Source: an uncultured Acetatifactor sp. (GTDB lineage: Bacteria > Bacillota > Clostridia > Lachnospirales > Lachnospiraceae). Taken from it: DNA of 64,000 nucleotides. The notes below the pieces were generated by a model. The model was not told where the DNA came from. It searched no databases and saw only the letters and a program-made list of their open reading frames with translations. Where the stretch lies: the NCBI GenBank assembly GCA_910577235.1, contig CAJTMX010000014.1:1-64000 (forward strand), given 5' to 3'. Position 1 is the stretch's first letter. Every line of letters begins with the position of its first letter. A program made the translations under genes and the position numbers. Below, piece by piece: positions 35,313 to 44,429 of the stretch.

Positions 35313-35508
35313 CGGAGATTCCCGTCAGCCCTTAATGCCATATGCCCACTATAAAAGGCCACGGTTTACCCGTGACCCACTCATATACCCGATACTATAT
35401 TTTCGCGCAGAAAAAACAGCTCCAATGCCTATGGAGTTACCGGGTATCATCGTGTTGATGTTACGGGAAAATGCAACACAAACAGACGGGAATCCCCGTC
35501 ATACATCT
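35313..35508. repeat. Hairpin-rich gap with matching 16-bp palindromes at its ends
   Basis: GACGGAGATTCCCGTC (35313-35328) and GACGGGAATCCCCGTC (35493-35508) are each palindromic and are inverted copies of each other with one mismatch, 164 bp apart. GGCCACGG/CCGTGACC (35357-35377) and a T-tailed hairpin (35411-35436) lie between. The gap 35269-35601 separates telA from the exporter; no gene was seen in it. Confidence 0.5.
35411..35436 (-). terminator. Terminator in the telA-exporter gap
   Basis: On the minus strand CTCCAT and ATTGGAG close a short loop, followed by CTGTTTTTT. It would end the telA transcript or attenuate an exporter leader. Confidence 0.6.
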
Positions 35509-35601
35509 GTGTAAATAACTATCGCATTCTTCCGCATACAAAAATCAACACGACAACACCCTCTTTCTCTTATTAATTGTTCTATGTCAAAATTTTGTCA
35601 G

Positions 35602-36768
35602 CTACGCGCTGGGCTGCTGACGGCTCATCTCCAACAGCTTATTACGCATCTCCGTCTCGATGCGCAGCAGTTCTGTCTCGGCGTTCTGACGCTTGATGCG
35701 TCCCTCGTCCTGAATCTTTCTGACCTCATCCAGCGTGCTGATCAGTGTCTGGTTGGTGGCAGTGAGTGTCTCGATATCCACGATACCTCTCTCCGCTTCC
35801 TTGGCCGTCTCCACTGTGGCGATCTTCAGCGCGTCCGCATTCTTTTTCAGCAGCTCGTTGGTCATATTGCTGACCTCTCTCTGGGCCTTGGCGGCATCCG
35901 CCGAGTGATCCAGACCGATGGCTATGACCATCTGGCTCTTCCACAGAGGGATCGTGTTCACCAGTGTGGATTGAATCTTCTCGGCCATGGTGGTATCGTT
36001 GCTCTGGATCAACCGGATCTGGGGGGCCATCTGTAACGAGATAGTCCTGGTCAGTTCCAGATCATAGAGCTTTTTCTCAAAACGCTCGCACTTGGAAGAG
36101 AAATCTTTGGCTTTCTGGGCGTCCTCCGGCAGACCGCTCTGCTCCGCCCTGGCTACCAGCTCCGCCAGTTCCACATTGCGGGCCTGCTCCAGCTTTTTCT
36201 TGCCGGCAAGAATGTACATGGACAGCTCCTTGAAGTAATTCAGATTCAGCTCGTACATTTTATCCAGCATCGCCACGTCTTTCAGCAGCGTGATCTGGTG
36301 TTCCTCCATGACCTTGCACACCTTATTGATGTTGACTTCCGCCTTGTCATACTTGGCCTTCATATTGGACAGCTTGTTACTGCTCTTTTTGAAGATTCCC
36401 AGAAAACCTCTCTCGTCCTCCCCTTCTTCAAAGCAACGCAGCTCGCCCACCACCTCGGTAAGCAGCTGACCGATCTCACCCATATCCTTGGTGCGGACGC
36501 TGCTGAGGGCGTTCTCGGAAAAGTCCGCGATCTTTTTCTGGCTGCCCGCGCCATACTGCAGGATCATCTGGGAATTGCTCAGGTCGATCTGCTCTGCGAA
36601 ATCATTCACCATTTTCTGCTCTTCCGGAGTCAGCTCCATATTCATCTGCTCCTTGACAGCCTCTGCCACCTGGGCCTCGCTCACAGCGGCAACCTCCTGC
36701 TTTGTCTCCGCAAAAGGGTCCAGCGTCAGTGTCGGGGCCTGGTTTAACATGGTATCCAGTTCACTCAT
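35602..36768 (-). CDS. telA: TelA/KlaA-like toxic anion resistance family protein
   Basis: A 388-residue, largely helical cytoplasmic protein from ATG 36768 (GGAGG six bases upstream). It has the TelA family pattern: an early QIDLSNSQMILQYGAG-like segment, a long coiled-coil middle, and a C-terminal ATVETAKEAERGIVDIETL then TNQTLISTLDEV. Members are linked to tellurite or envelope stress tolerance; the biochemical role is not settled. It follows the XpaC-like gene, as in Bacillus xpaC-yaaN. Confidence 0.9.
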   Translation of the reverse strand: MSELDTMLNQAPTLTLDPFAETKQEVAAVSEAQVAEAVKEQMNMELTPEEQKMVNDFAEQIDLSNSQMILQYGAGSQKKIADFSENALSSVRTKDMGEIGQLLTEVVGELRCFEEGEDERGFLGIFKKSSNKLSNMKAKYDKAEVNINKVCKVMEEHQITLLKDVAMLDKMYELNLNYFKELSMYILAGKKKLEQARNVELAELVARAEQSGLPEDAQKAKDFSSKCERFEKKLYDLELTRTISLQMAPQIRLIQSNDTTMAEKIQSTLVNTIPLWKSQMVIAIGLDHSADAAKAQREVSNMTNELLKKNADALKIATVETAKEAERGIVDIETLTATNQTLISTLDEVRKIQDEGRIKRQNAETELLRIETEMRNKLLEMSRQQPSA

Positions 36769-36859
36769 CTTCATCCTCCATACTGCGTCTATATTTTTAG
36801 TGTCCGCCATGAGAGGCAAGTCTTGGCGCAGCGCAAAACCTGCCGGGTCATACTATGGC

Positions 36860-38251
36860 TTAACCTTGTTCACTCCCTGTTTTCGCGTATTCCAGTTCTT
36901 TGCTGATGCTCTCCTTGGTCAACCCCTCCTGGGCCAGCATTGTCTCCAGCACCTGCGCGTCCGTGGTCACATCATACACACGGTGGCGGAACAGATTGTT
37001 GAGCAGTTCCGTGAACGCCGCGTTGATGGTATCCAGCGTCTTTTCAATCTGTGCTTTGGCAGATAGTATATCCTCTCCCGGCACACTGACCTGGTCAAAT
37101 TCTTTGTAAGCCTCCACCAATTTCAGAGTGGTGGGCAGATAATAGTCCATAACTCTGTGCATCTGGGACATCTGATCCGGATACTCCCTGACTTTGTCAA
37201 AGATCTCCTTCAAAAGATTCTCCAGCCGATACAGTTTGGCGGAGATCACCTCTCCCTCAATGGCATCGTTCATATCCCGCAGTTTGCGGATGCATTCCAT
37301 GCCCTCCGCGATCATCTGATTCAGCTCCCGGTCACGGGCATTCTGCTCCTGCTCCACGATCTCGCCCGGTGTCAGCGGACGTTCCTCCTGCACGGGCAAC
37401 GCCTGATGTTCCCGAACCATGCGGGCTCTCTCCGCATCCTGATACTGCTTATAGATTACGTCATTGAGCATGAGGGTAGTTCCCTGCTCGTCCAAATGTC
37501 CTTGGGGAAAGATTCCCAGACGCAGCATACGCCGTATGTCATGCAGCACAAAGCTTTTGCTCTTCTGAATAGACGCCGCCAGTTGAGAGATTTCGGCGTA
37601 CATCCTGGCGCCGCAGAGCTGAATATACCGGTCCGCCCGTTTCAGGCGCTGATGCTTGGAGCATCCCAACTGAACCATGCCAAAGAAAAACAGTGACATA
37701 ATGGCTCCTGCCAACATCCCGGAGGCTTCCCAGGTCAGCAGGCAGGTCAGTAAAACCATACCTCCCAGTCCCAAACCGATACCGCCGAACACTTTGTACA
37801 GAACGCCGGCCACACTCCCCACCCGCTTGGTTTTGACAAGCGGCCTGGGAAAGCCCTGAACAGGCATGGGCATCTGCCGGTAAACCGGGCCGGGGCGGCC
37901 TCCCTGACCGCCGAAAGGGCCTCTGCCCGGCTGACCGGGTTGCCCGCCTTGCGGAGCCGCTTGTCTGGGGGGCTGCCCCGTCGGTCTTCTGGTGTTCCAA
38001 CTGGCGCTGAAATTCCCATGCTGCTCCTGCCAGTTCTGCCAGTTCTGTTTCATCTGCTCTTTCTGGCGGTTATGTCTGTCCGTACCCTCGGGACTCCCGC
38101 CCAGAAAGGTATAGTTGGCTTCGCGGATGGCATTGTTTACCGTCTGCCCTACCAGTTCATTCAGATTTTTAAAATCGCCGCTGTTAAGTCCCTCCGCCAA
38201 TGCATCGCGAAATTGCTCCCCCAGCGCGCCATTACCCATAATATCACTCAT
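36860..38251 (-). CDS. xpaC: XpaC-like (5-bromo-4-chloroindolyl phosphate hydrolysis) family protein
   Basis: A 463-residue protein from ATG 38251 (GGAG eight bases upstream). A Gln/Gly/Pro-rich, low-complexity N-terminal third (about 60-135) precedes two membrane segments (about 150-195). A helical C-terminal domain follows with IRKLRDMNDAIEG, MDYYLPTTLKLVEAYKEF and LDTINAAFTELLNNLF, typical of XpaC. It is paired with telA downstream. Two 69-bp palindromic repeats lie directly upstream and will be in its promoter or leader. Confidence 0.88.
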   Translation of the reverse strand: MSDIMGNGALGEQFRDALAEGLNSGDFKNLNELVGQTVNNAIREANYTFLGGSPEGTDRHNRQKEQMKQNWQNWQEQHGNFSASWNTRRPTGQPPRQAAPQGGQPGQPGRGPFGGQGGRPGPVYRQMPMPVQGFPRPLVKTKRVGSVAGVLYKVFGGIGLGLGGMVLLTCLLTWEASGMLAGAIMSLFFFGMVQLGCSKHQRLKRADRYIQLCGARMYAEISQLAASIQKSKSFVLHDIRRMLRLGIFPQGHLDEQGTTLMLNDVIYKQYQDAERARMVREHQALPVQEERPLTPGEIVEQEQNARDRELNQMIAEGMECIRKLRDMNDAIEGEVISAKLYRLENLLKEIFDKVREYPDQMSQMHRVMDYYLPTTLKLVEAYKEFDQVSVPGEDILSAKAQIEKTLDTINAAFTELLNNLFRHRVYDVTTDAQVLETMLAQEGLTKESISKELEYAKTGSEQG

Positions 38252-38292
38252 TGATCTGACTCCAAACCTTACGTTACGCCGCCTTGCTGCAT

Positions 38293-38457
38293 TTAACTCA
38301 TTTTTCCAAAGCTCCGTGCGCTTTAGCGCACTTCCATTCAAGAGAGTTAAATGCCGTGTATTTAACTCATTATCCCACAACTCCGTGCGCTTTAGCGCAC
38401 ATTCTATTCAAGAGAGTTAAATACTGTGTATTAACTCATTATCCCACATAACATGAT
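38293..38457. repeat. 69-bp palindromic repeat, two and a third tandem units
   Basis: Units begin TTAACTCA at 38293, 38362 and 38431 (exact 69-bp period; the third is truncated). Each contains GTGCGC-TTTA-GCGCAC (38316-38331 and 38385-38400) and outer arms TTAACTC/GAGTTAA. A diverged copy lies at 4067-4127. They sit between the PfkB kinase stop and the xpaC start. Confidence 0.85.
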
Positions 38458-38494
38458 GGTTCGCAAGGTTTTTATAAAATTTTAAGAGGTCCAT

Positions 38495-39517
38495 CTACCG
38501 GTCCATCTCCGCCACTCTTCCTGTAGATTTGTGCTCCCGGATGATGCCATCGATCTCCTTTAGGTCCGTGGACAGCAGATCGCCGGGAATCGTGTTTTTC
38601 AGCGCGCTGGTGGCATTGCCGTACTCCAGCGCTCTCCGGTAATCTCCTTCACCGGACAGCAGCCCGTAGAGCACCCCGGAAATATAGGCATCGCCGCTGC
38701 CGATCCGGTCCACCACCTCGATATCCGCGTAGGGCGGCTCCTCATAGTATGTATCCTCCCTGGCGCTATAGATAATGGAGCCGAAGGTATGACGCTTGGG
38801 ACTGTGTACCACCCGTTGGGTAGAGGCCACGATGGAGATGGGATATTCCTGCGTAAAGCTCTTCATGATCTCCCGGGCGCTGCCCTCCTTCAGAAACGTC
38901 AGACGAGCCGTATCCTCAGAACAGAAAAACACGTCCACATAGGGCAGGATGCTCTCGATACAGGCCTTGGCCTCCGCCCCGGTCCACAGATTGCCCCGGA
39001 AGTTGACGTCAAAGGAGATCAGCGTGCCCTGGGCTTTGAACCGACGTATCATTTCGATGGCAGTCTCCCGCAGCTGAGGACTTAGGGCCAGTGTGATCCC
39101 GCTGGTGTGAAAACAGCGCGCCGCCTGATACAGGCTGTCGTCATAGTCGGCAACCGTCAGCTTGTTGACGGAGGTATTCTGCCTGTCATATACGATCCTT
39201 GGCTTGCGGGGATATGCGCCGCTCTCATAGTAATACACGCCCAGACGGGCATCTCTGTCCTGATCATACACCAGATAGTCATCGCTGACACCGCAGAGAC
39301 GTACTCGGTTCTTGATATATGTACCCAGATCGTTGGCCGGCAGCTTGGATATAATACCGCAGCGCAGACCCAGCATAGCCGCGCCGGTAATGGCGTTGAG
39401 CTCCGCGCCCCCCGCCTGCTTGCCCAGAGTGTCTCCTCTGGTGATCCTCTCATTGTCCGGCGGAGACAGACGCAGCATCAGCTCACCCAGCGACAGCAGA
39501 TCGAAATCCTTCTTCAT
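38495..39517 (-). CDS. kdgK: PfkB family sugar kinase, probably 2-keto-3-deoxygluconate kinase
   Basis: A 340-residue ribokinase-fold enzyme: LGELMLRLSPP at the N-terminus, GGAELNAITGAAMLG, FDVNFRGNLW, and the catalytic anion-hole motif DRIGSGDAYISGVLYGLL. The sequence type fits KDG kinases of clostridia, but no uronate genes flank it, so the substrate is tentative. It is monocistronic between mfd and the repeat-rich xpaC leader. Confidence 0.82.
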   Translation of the reverse strand: MKKDFDLLSLGELMLRLSPPDNERITRGDTLGKQAGGAELNAITGAAMLGLRCGIISKLPANDLGTYIKNRVRLCGVSDDYLVYDQDRDARLGVYYYESGAYPRKPRIVYDRQNTSVNKLTVADYDDSLYQAARCFHTSGITLALSPQLRETAIEMIRRFKAQGTLISFDVNFRGNLWTGAEAKACIESILPYVDVFFCSEDTARLTFLKEGSAREIMKSFTQEYPISIVASTQRVVHSPKRHTFGSIIYSAREDTYYEEPPYADIEVVDRIGSGDAYISGVLYGLLSGEGDYRRALEYGNATSALKNTIPGDLLSTDLKEIDGIIREHKSTGRVAEMDR

Positions 39518-39567
39518 ATTCCCACCCTTCCCTTATTGAGTATAAGTTACTCCAGATAATACAGTCT

Positions 39568-42500
39568 TTATTTTAGCACGTTTTCACCAGCGGGTAAAGG
39601 AGATTTGTCCAGCAATACCTCCATGGCCGCAAGCAATCCCTCGGTGTCGGCAAGCAGTATCTGCGCGTCCTTTTCGATGACATTGCACTTTCTGTATTTG
39701 TAGGTAAAAAACGGATTTCCATAGGCTGTAAAACGCAGTCTGTCGCCATAAGGTCTCATAAACTCCGGTATCCTCTCCGGAGCGATGGGGGCATCGGGCC
39801 TGAACGTAAAGACGATCCGCTCGTTCTTCCCTTTCAGTTCCGTCATATAGAGCCTGTGGGCCGCCACACGGATCAGCGCGATCCGCAGCAGATTTTCCAC
39901 GGAGACGGGAATGGTTCCGAAACGGTCCAGCAGTTCATCCCGCATATCGTCCCGCTCCCGGATGTTTTCAATACCTGCTATGCGCTTGTAGATATCCAGT
40001 TTCTGCACTTCATTGACAATATACTCCGGCGGGATAAAGGCATCCACATCCAGGTCTACCGTGGTGGTAAAATCCTCCTGCATGGATATGCCCTTTCTGC
40101 GCTGCACCGCCTCGTTCAGCATCTTACAGTACAGCTCATATCCCACCGCCTCCATATGGCCGTGCTGGCGCATCCCCAGCAGATTGCCGGCTCCCCGAAT
40201 CTCCAGATCCCGCATGGCTATCTTGAAACCGCTGCCCAGATCCGTGAATTCCTTTATGGCGGCCAGCCTCTTTTCGGCCACCTCCTTCAGCGTCTTGTCC
40301 CTCTTATACATCAAAAACGCGTAGGCGGTCCTATTGGAGCGGCCCACCCGCCCCCGCAGCTGGTACAGTTGTGAAAGTCCCAGATTGTCGGAGTCGTGTA
40401 CGATCATGGTGTTTACATTGGAGATATCCAGTCCCGTCTCGATGATGGTGGTGGATACCAGCACATCGATCTCCCCGGCGATAAAGTCCACCATGATCTT
40501 TTCCAACTCATTCTCTTTCATCTGCCCGTGGGCATACGCCACCGTTGCCTCCGGCACCAGTGCCGCCACCGCCGCAGTGACATCCGCTATATTGTTAACC
40601 CGGTTGTAGACATAAAAGACCTGTCCTCCCCGTCCCAGTTCCCGGACAATGGCCTCCCTGACCATCTCCTCGTTGTACTCAAGGACATAGGTCTGTATGG
40701 GCAGACGCTCGTCCGGTGCCTCCTCCAAAACGCTCATATCCCGGATGCCGATCAGACTCATATGAAGGGTACGGGGGATGGGGGTGGCAGTCAGAGTCAG
40801 CACATCCACATTCTCTTTCAGTTTCTTGATCTTCTCCTTGTGGGCTACGCCAAAACGCTGCTCCTCATCGATGATAAGCAGCCCCAAATCCTTGAATTTT
40901 ACATCCTCCGACAACACTCTGTGGGTGCCGATCACAATATCCACCAGGCCCTTCTGCAGATCCGCGACGGACTTTTTGATCTCCCCAGGGGTGCGGAACC
41001 GGGATAACAGCTCCACCCTCACCGGAAAGTCTTTCATTCTCTGGGTAAAAGTGTTGTAATGCTGCTGGGCCAGAATCGTGGTGGGCACCAGATACACCAC
41101 CTGCTTGCCCTCCTGTACGGCTTTGAAAGCCGCCCGTATGGCAATCTCCGTCTTGCCGTACCCCACGTCTCCGCAGATCAGCCGGTCCATGATCTTGCCG
41201 CTCTCCATATCCGCCTTGGTGTCGGCGATGGCCGCCAGCTGATCCTCCGTCTCCTCAAAGGGGAACATCTCTTCAAACTCCCGCTGCCACACCGTATCCT
41301 TGCCGTACTGGTACCCTGTAGCCTGCTGCCGCAGAGCATAGAGTTCCACCAGGTCCCCCGCCACCTGGTCCACGGCTGTGCGCACCTTGGACTTGGTGCG
41401 GTCCCATTCTTTGGTGCCCAGCTTATTCAGTTTCGGCTTGCCACCCTCCGCCGACGCGTACTTCTGGATCACGTCCAGACCGGTGGCCAGCACATAGAGA
41501 TTGCCGCCGTCACGGTACTCGATCTTCATGTAGTCCTTGACGACTTTTTCTACCTCCACCTTTTCTATGCCCCGGTAGACGCCCAGGCCGTGGGTCTCGT
41601 GTACCACATAGTCGCCCACCTTAAGTTCCTGAAAGTCATGGATCTTCTGGCCCTGATACAGTTTCTTTTTCTTCTTTTTCTTTTCCGCGCCAAAGATATC
41701 CGACTCAGCGATCACCACATATTTGATCAGAGGATATTCAAACCCTTTGTTCACGTGGCCGTAATAGGTCAGAACCTCCCCGGGCTGCACTTCCCGAAAG
41801 GGGTCCTCCGTATAGACTGCTGTCAGCTCATATTCCCGCAGATCCTCCGCCAGCCGTTTCGCCCGGGTCCGTGAGCCGGACAGCAGCAGTACCCGGTAGC
41901 CCTGTTTGCGATAGCGGGACAGGTCCTTTACCAGCGCCTCAAAACTGCTGTTGTAGGGAGAGACATTGCGGGCGGATACCGCAAAGCGGGAGACGGGTTT
42001 CAGCAGGCTGTTCTTTCCGTCCATCGTGGACAGGGATACCACTGCGGACCGAAGGCACCGGGCCATGACCTGCTCCCTGCCGTAGAGGATATCCATCTGC
42101 CCCGGCAACACATAACCCTTTGCCGCACGCTGTTCCATGCTCTCGCGAAACTCCAATTCCACGGCGTCCGCATGCTCGGCGATCCTGGCCGGTTCATCCA
42201 TGAAAAAAGCCGTCTGCCCTCTGCCGCCCTCCATCTGCTGTAGCAGCTCCGGCAATGTCATCGTCTCCTGATAAAAATACCGGATATAGCTCTCCAGATT
42301 CACTTTGGTCTGAAATTCCAACAGCTGTTCCTTCAATTCTTCCATCTGGGTGTGCACCCGATGGGCCGCCTCCGTGGTAAAGGACTCCCGCAGCTTTCTC
42401 TCTTGGACCGCGGCCTCCTCCTCTATACGTTTCACGCCCTCCCTCAGCCGCTCCCCGGTCATGACAAACTCGGTGGCGGGATAGACAGTGGCACTCTCCA

Positions 42501-43140
42501 GTTTTTCTATGGAGCGCTGGCTGCGCACGTCAAAAGAGCGTATGGACTCCACCTGGTCACCCCACAGTTCGATCCGGTAGGGGTTCTCCTGAGTCAGGTC
42601 AAAAATATCCACGATACCGCCCCGCACCGAGAACTGGCCGCAGTTCTCCACCTGCGCGGCTTTTTCATAGCCCATGTCCACCAAGCGTCTGGAAAGCGCC
42701 GTCTCATCCAGCATACCGCCGCTTTCCACGGTCAGAATATCCCTGTCCAGATCCCATTTAACCTGCGGCGTCATCAGGGCCGCAAAGGTGGTGATCAACG
42801 TCAGGGGCTTGCCCTCAGCGATCCGCCGCAGCACTGCCACCCTCTCCCGGGTGAGCTGGTTGCCGTGGGTGTCCGCCTGGAAAAAGATCAGATCCTTGGC
42901 CGGATAAAGTTTTACATTCCTGTCGTAAAATCGGTATTCTTCATATAGCTCCCGAGCCTTTAAGTCGCTGTAGGTGACGATCACCTTGTACCGCAAGCCA
43001 TCGGAAAGGCCGTATATCATATGCAGTTTTTGCGAGTCCACACAGCCGCTGAGCGCGACAGGAGTCCTGCCTTTACGAATGTCTTCCCTGGCCTGGTCGT
43101 ATTCCGCCAGCTCCCGCAGGGGCGCTAATAATGCCTGCAT
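39568..43140 (-). CDS. mfd: Transcription-repair coupling factor
   Basis: A 1190-residue DNA translocase that removes stalled RNA polymerase and recruits UvrA. The UvrB-like N-terminal module (LRYKVIVTYSDLKARELYEEY region) is followed by the CarD-like RNA polymerase interaction domain (KVGDYVVHETHGLGVYRGIE, about residue 500). The helicase core comes next: Walker A GDVGYGKTEIA, DEEQRFG, TATPIPRTLHMS and QLRGRVGR, with the D7 domain at the end. Length is normal. It follows pth across a 100-bp hairpin element. Confidence 0.97.
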   Translation of the reverse strand: MQALLAPLRELAEYDQAREDIRKGRTPVALSGCVDSQKLHMIYGLSDGLRYKVIVTYSDLKARELYEEYRFYDRNVKLYPAKDLIFFQADTHGNQLTRERVAVLRRIAEGKPLTLITTFAALMTPQVKWDLDRDILTVESGGMLDETALSRRLVDMGYEKAAQVENCGQFSVRGGIVDIFDLTQENPYRIELWGDQVESIRSFDVRSQRSIEKLESATVYPATEFVMTGERLREGVKRIEEEAAVQERKLRESFTTEAAHRVHTQMEELKEQLLEFQTKVNLESYIRYFYQETMTLPELLQQMEGGRGQTAFFMDEPARIAEHADAVELEFRESMEQRAAKGYVLPGQMDILYGREQVMARCLRSAVVSLSTMDGKNSLLKPVSRFAVSARNVSPYNSSFEALVKDLSRYRKQGYRVLLLSGSRTRAKRLAEDLREYELTAVYTEDPFREVQPGEVLTYYGHVNKGFEYPLIKYVVIAESDIFGAEKKKKKKKLYQGQKIHDFQELKVGDYVVHETHGLGVYRGIEKVEVEKVVKDYMKIEYRDGGNLYVLATGLDVIQKYASAEGGKPKLNKLGTKEWDRTKSKVRTAVDQVAGDLVELYALRQQATGYQYGKDTVWQREFEEMFPFEETEDQLAAIADTKADMESGKIMDRLICGDVGYGKTEIAIRAAFKAVQEGKQVVYLVPTTILAQQHYNTFTQRMKDFPVRVELLSRFRTPGEIKKSVADLQKGLVDIVIGTHRVLSEDVKFKDLGLLIIDEEQRFGVAHKEKIKKLKENVDVLTLTATPIPRTLHMSLIGIRDMSVLEEAPDERLPIQTYVLEYNEEMVREAIVRELGRGGQVFYVYNRVNNIADVTAAVAALVPEATVAYAHGQMKENELEKIMVDFIAGEIDVLVSTTIIETGLDISNVNTMIVHDSDNLGLSQLYQLRGRVGRSNRTAYAFLMYKRDKTLKEVAEKRLAAIKEFTDLGSGFKIAMRDLEIRGAGNLLGMRQHGHMEAVGYELYCKMLNEAVQRRKGISMQEDFTTTVDLDVDAFIPPEYIVNEVQKLDIYKRIAGIENIRERDDMRDELLDRFGTIPVSVENLLRIALIRVAAHRLYMTELKGKNERIVFTFRPDAPIAPERIPEFMRPYGDRLRFTAYGNPFFTYKYRKCNVIEKDAQILLADTEGLLAAMEVLLDKSPLPAGENVLK

Positions 43141-43156
43141 CCCATATCCTCCTATT

Positions 43157-43256
43157 TAGAGTTCCGCTACGACCCGCACGGTCCCATTTCTCGCAGAGCA
43201 ATTTCCGGCCTCCAGCGTCCGGAAATTCTCTGGGCACCGTGCAGGCCTTGCTGTTT
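43157..43256. repeat. ~100-bp hairpin element between pth and mfd
   Basis: It begins TAGAGTTCCGCTACG, which recurs exactly one unit later (43257) as the last codons of pth. Internal arms are GCACGGT/ACCGTGC, CAGAG/CTCTG and ATTTCCGG/CCGGAAAT. It shares plan and end sequences with the elements at 1 and 16658, but the stem letters differ with pairing kept. Confidence 0.7.
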
Positions 43257-43843
43257 TAGAGTTCCGCTACGGCTTTTTTTTTCGTGTTATATCGGTTCAT
43301 GGCGCCGTCCGCATCGCCCTGCATGATCATGCGGACGGCCTGCTCCGCCTTGTCGAATGTCTCCTCCAGCGCCTTCTGCTCCTTGTCCGTAAAATGACCC
43401 AGCACATAGTCCTTTAAGTCGTACCCCTGGGGTTTGTCGCTCACTCCCATTCTGATACGCGTGAAATCTTCACATCCCAGATGCAGGATAATATTCTTCA
43501 GCCCGTTATGGCCCCCTGCACTGCCTTTTTTACGGATACGCAGCTGCCCCACGTCCAGATTGATATCATCCGACACCACCACCAGCTGCGTGGCCACGTC
43601 GACCTTATAATAATCCGTCACTTCCCGGATGCTCTCACCGCTCAGATTCATATAAGTCAACGGTTTTACCAGAATCACCTTCTGTCCGTCGATATATCCC
43701 TTTCCGATAATGGCTTTGTGTTTCCTCTCCAGCATGACGATCTGATATTTTTTGGCAATATCATCTATGAACTTAAAACCTATATTATGCCTGGTATTGT
43801 CATATTCCCTGCCCGGATTTCCCAGGCCCGCGATCACAAACAT
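43256..43843 (-). CDS. pth: Peptidyl-tRNA hydrolase
   Basis: A 195-residue enzyme releasing peptides from stalled peptidyl-tRNA. The N-terminus GLGNPGREYDNTRHNIGF carries the conserved Asn and the catalytic His (NTRHN). KPLTYMNLSGES and SDDINLDVGQLRIRKKGSAG follow. ATG 43843 gives the family start; GAGG lies upstream. The final codons are formed by the border of the hairpin element that separates it from mfd. Confidence 0.96.
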   Translation of the reverse strand: MFVIAGLGNPGREYDNTRHNIGFKFIDDIAKKYQIVMLERKHKAIIGKGYIDGQKVILVKPLTYMNLSGESIREVTDYYKVDVATQLVVVSDDINLDVGQLRIRKKGSAGGHNGLKNIILHLGCEDFTRIRMGVSDKPQGYDLKDYVLGHFTDKEQKALEETFDKAEQAVRMIMQGDADGAMNRYNTKKKAVAEL

Positions 43844-43977
43844 CCCGTTTTCCTCTCTTTTCTTTCCGTTCGTCCCCGGCAAATATGCCTAAGTATTCTA
43901 ATGATACCCCATAACATGACTTAAATTCAAGCATAAATTCCCATTTTTACCTTTACATACACATGCACGCGGCAGAT

Positions 43978-43986
43978 TGTGGATAA
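43978..43986 (-). promoter_or_regulatory. Single perfect DnaA box
   Basis: TGTGGATAA, the complement of TTATCCACA, in the spoVG-pth gap. It is isolated, so its role is uncertain. Confidence 0.4.
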
Positions 43987-44009
43987 CTTTTTTATAGCAG
44001 GCAATAAAA

Positions 44010-44031
44010 GAGGCTGTCCTGCGACAGCCTC
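44010..44031 (-). terminator. spoVG terminator
   Basis: GAGGCTGTC (44010-44018) and GACAGCCTC (44023-44031) form a perfect 9-bp stem; on the minus strand TTTTATT follows. It ends the glgC-glgD-spoVG direction before pth. Confidence 0.8.
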
Positions 44032-44081
44032 ACACCCCAATACATTTATCGTATATGTAAACTACAGATTTCATATACTGC

Positions 44082-44360
44082 TCACTCTTCATAGGCGTCC
44101 GGCATAGCCAGCGCTTTCTGATAGCTCTCCAGGATCACGTTCTGAATATGTTCCCTGGTGGCGGAATTGATGGGATGGGCCACATCCCTGTGCTCCCCGT
44201 CCGCCGATTTCTTGCTGGGCATGGCGATGAATATGCCCTTTTCCCCTTCGATCACCTTGATATCATGTACCACAAACTCATCGTCTAAAGTAATTGACAC
44301 GATAGCCTTCATCTTACCTTCCTTTGTAATCTTGCGAACCCGTACATCTGTTATCTGCAT
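44082..44360 (-). CDS. spoVG: SpoVG family regulator
   Basis: A 92-residue single-domain nucleic-acid-binding regulator with the typical N-terminus MQITDVRVRKI and core EFVVHDIKVIEGEKGIFIAMPS followed by HPINSATRE. SpoVG affects septation, sporulation and envelope genes in Firmicutes. AAGGGGG precedes ATG 44360. It lies about 70 bp after glgD; an ATGCGCC/GGCGCAT palindrome (44405-44420) stands in that gap. Confidence 0.97.
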   Translation of the reverse strand: MQITDVRVRKITKEGKMKAIVSITLDDEFVVHDIKVIEGEKGIFIAMPSKKSADGEHRDVAHPINSATREHIQNVILESYQKALAMPDAYEE

Positions 44361-44429
44361 CAATATAACCCCCTTAGCTAAATGATCCTAATGTACCCCG
44401 ATTACATGCGCCCCGGCGCATATTTCTGT

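Noticed and set aside
38293..38457. Tandem direct repeats as a CRISPR array
   Set aside because: The period of 69 bp is repeat with no unique spacers, the units are palindromic and only two and a third are present; no cas gene is near.
43157..43256. Hairpin element as an integron attC site
   Set aside because: The ends do not show the RYYYAAC/GTTRRRY core pair and no integron integrase is present.
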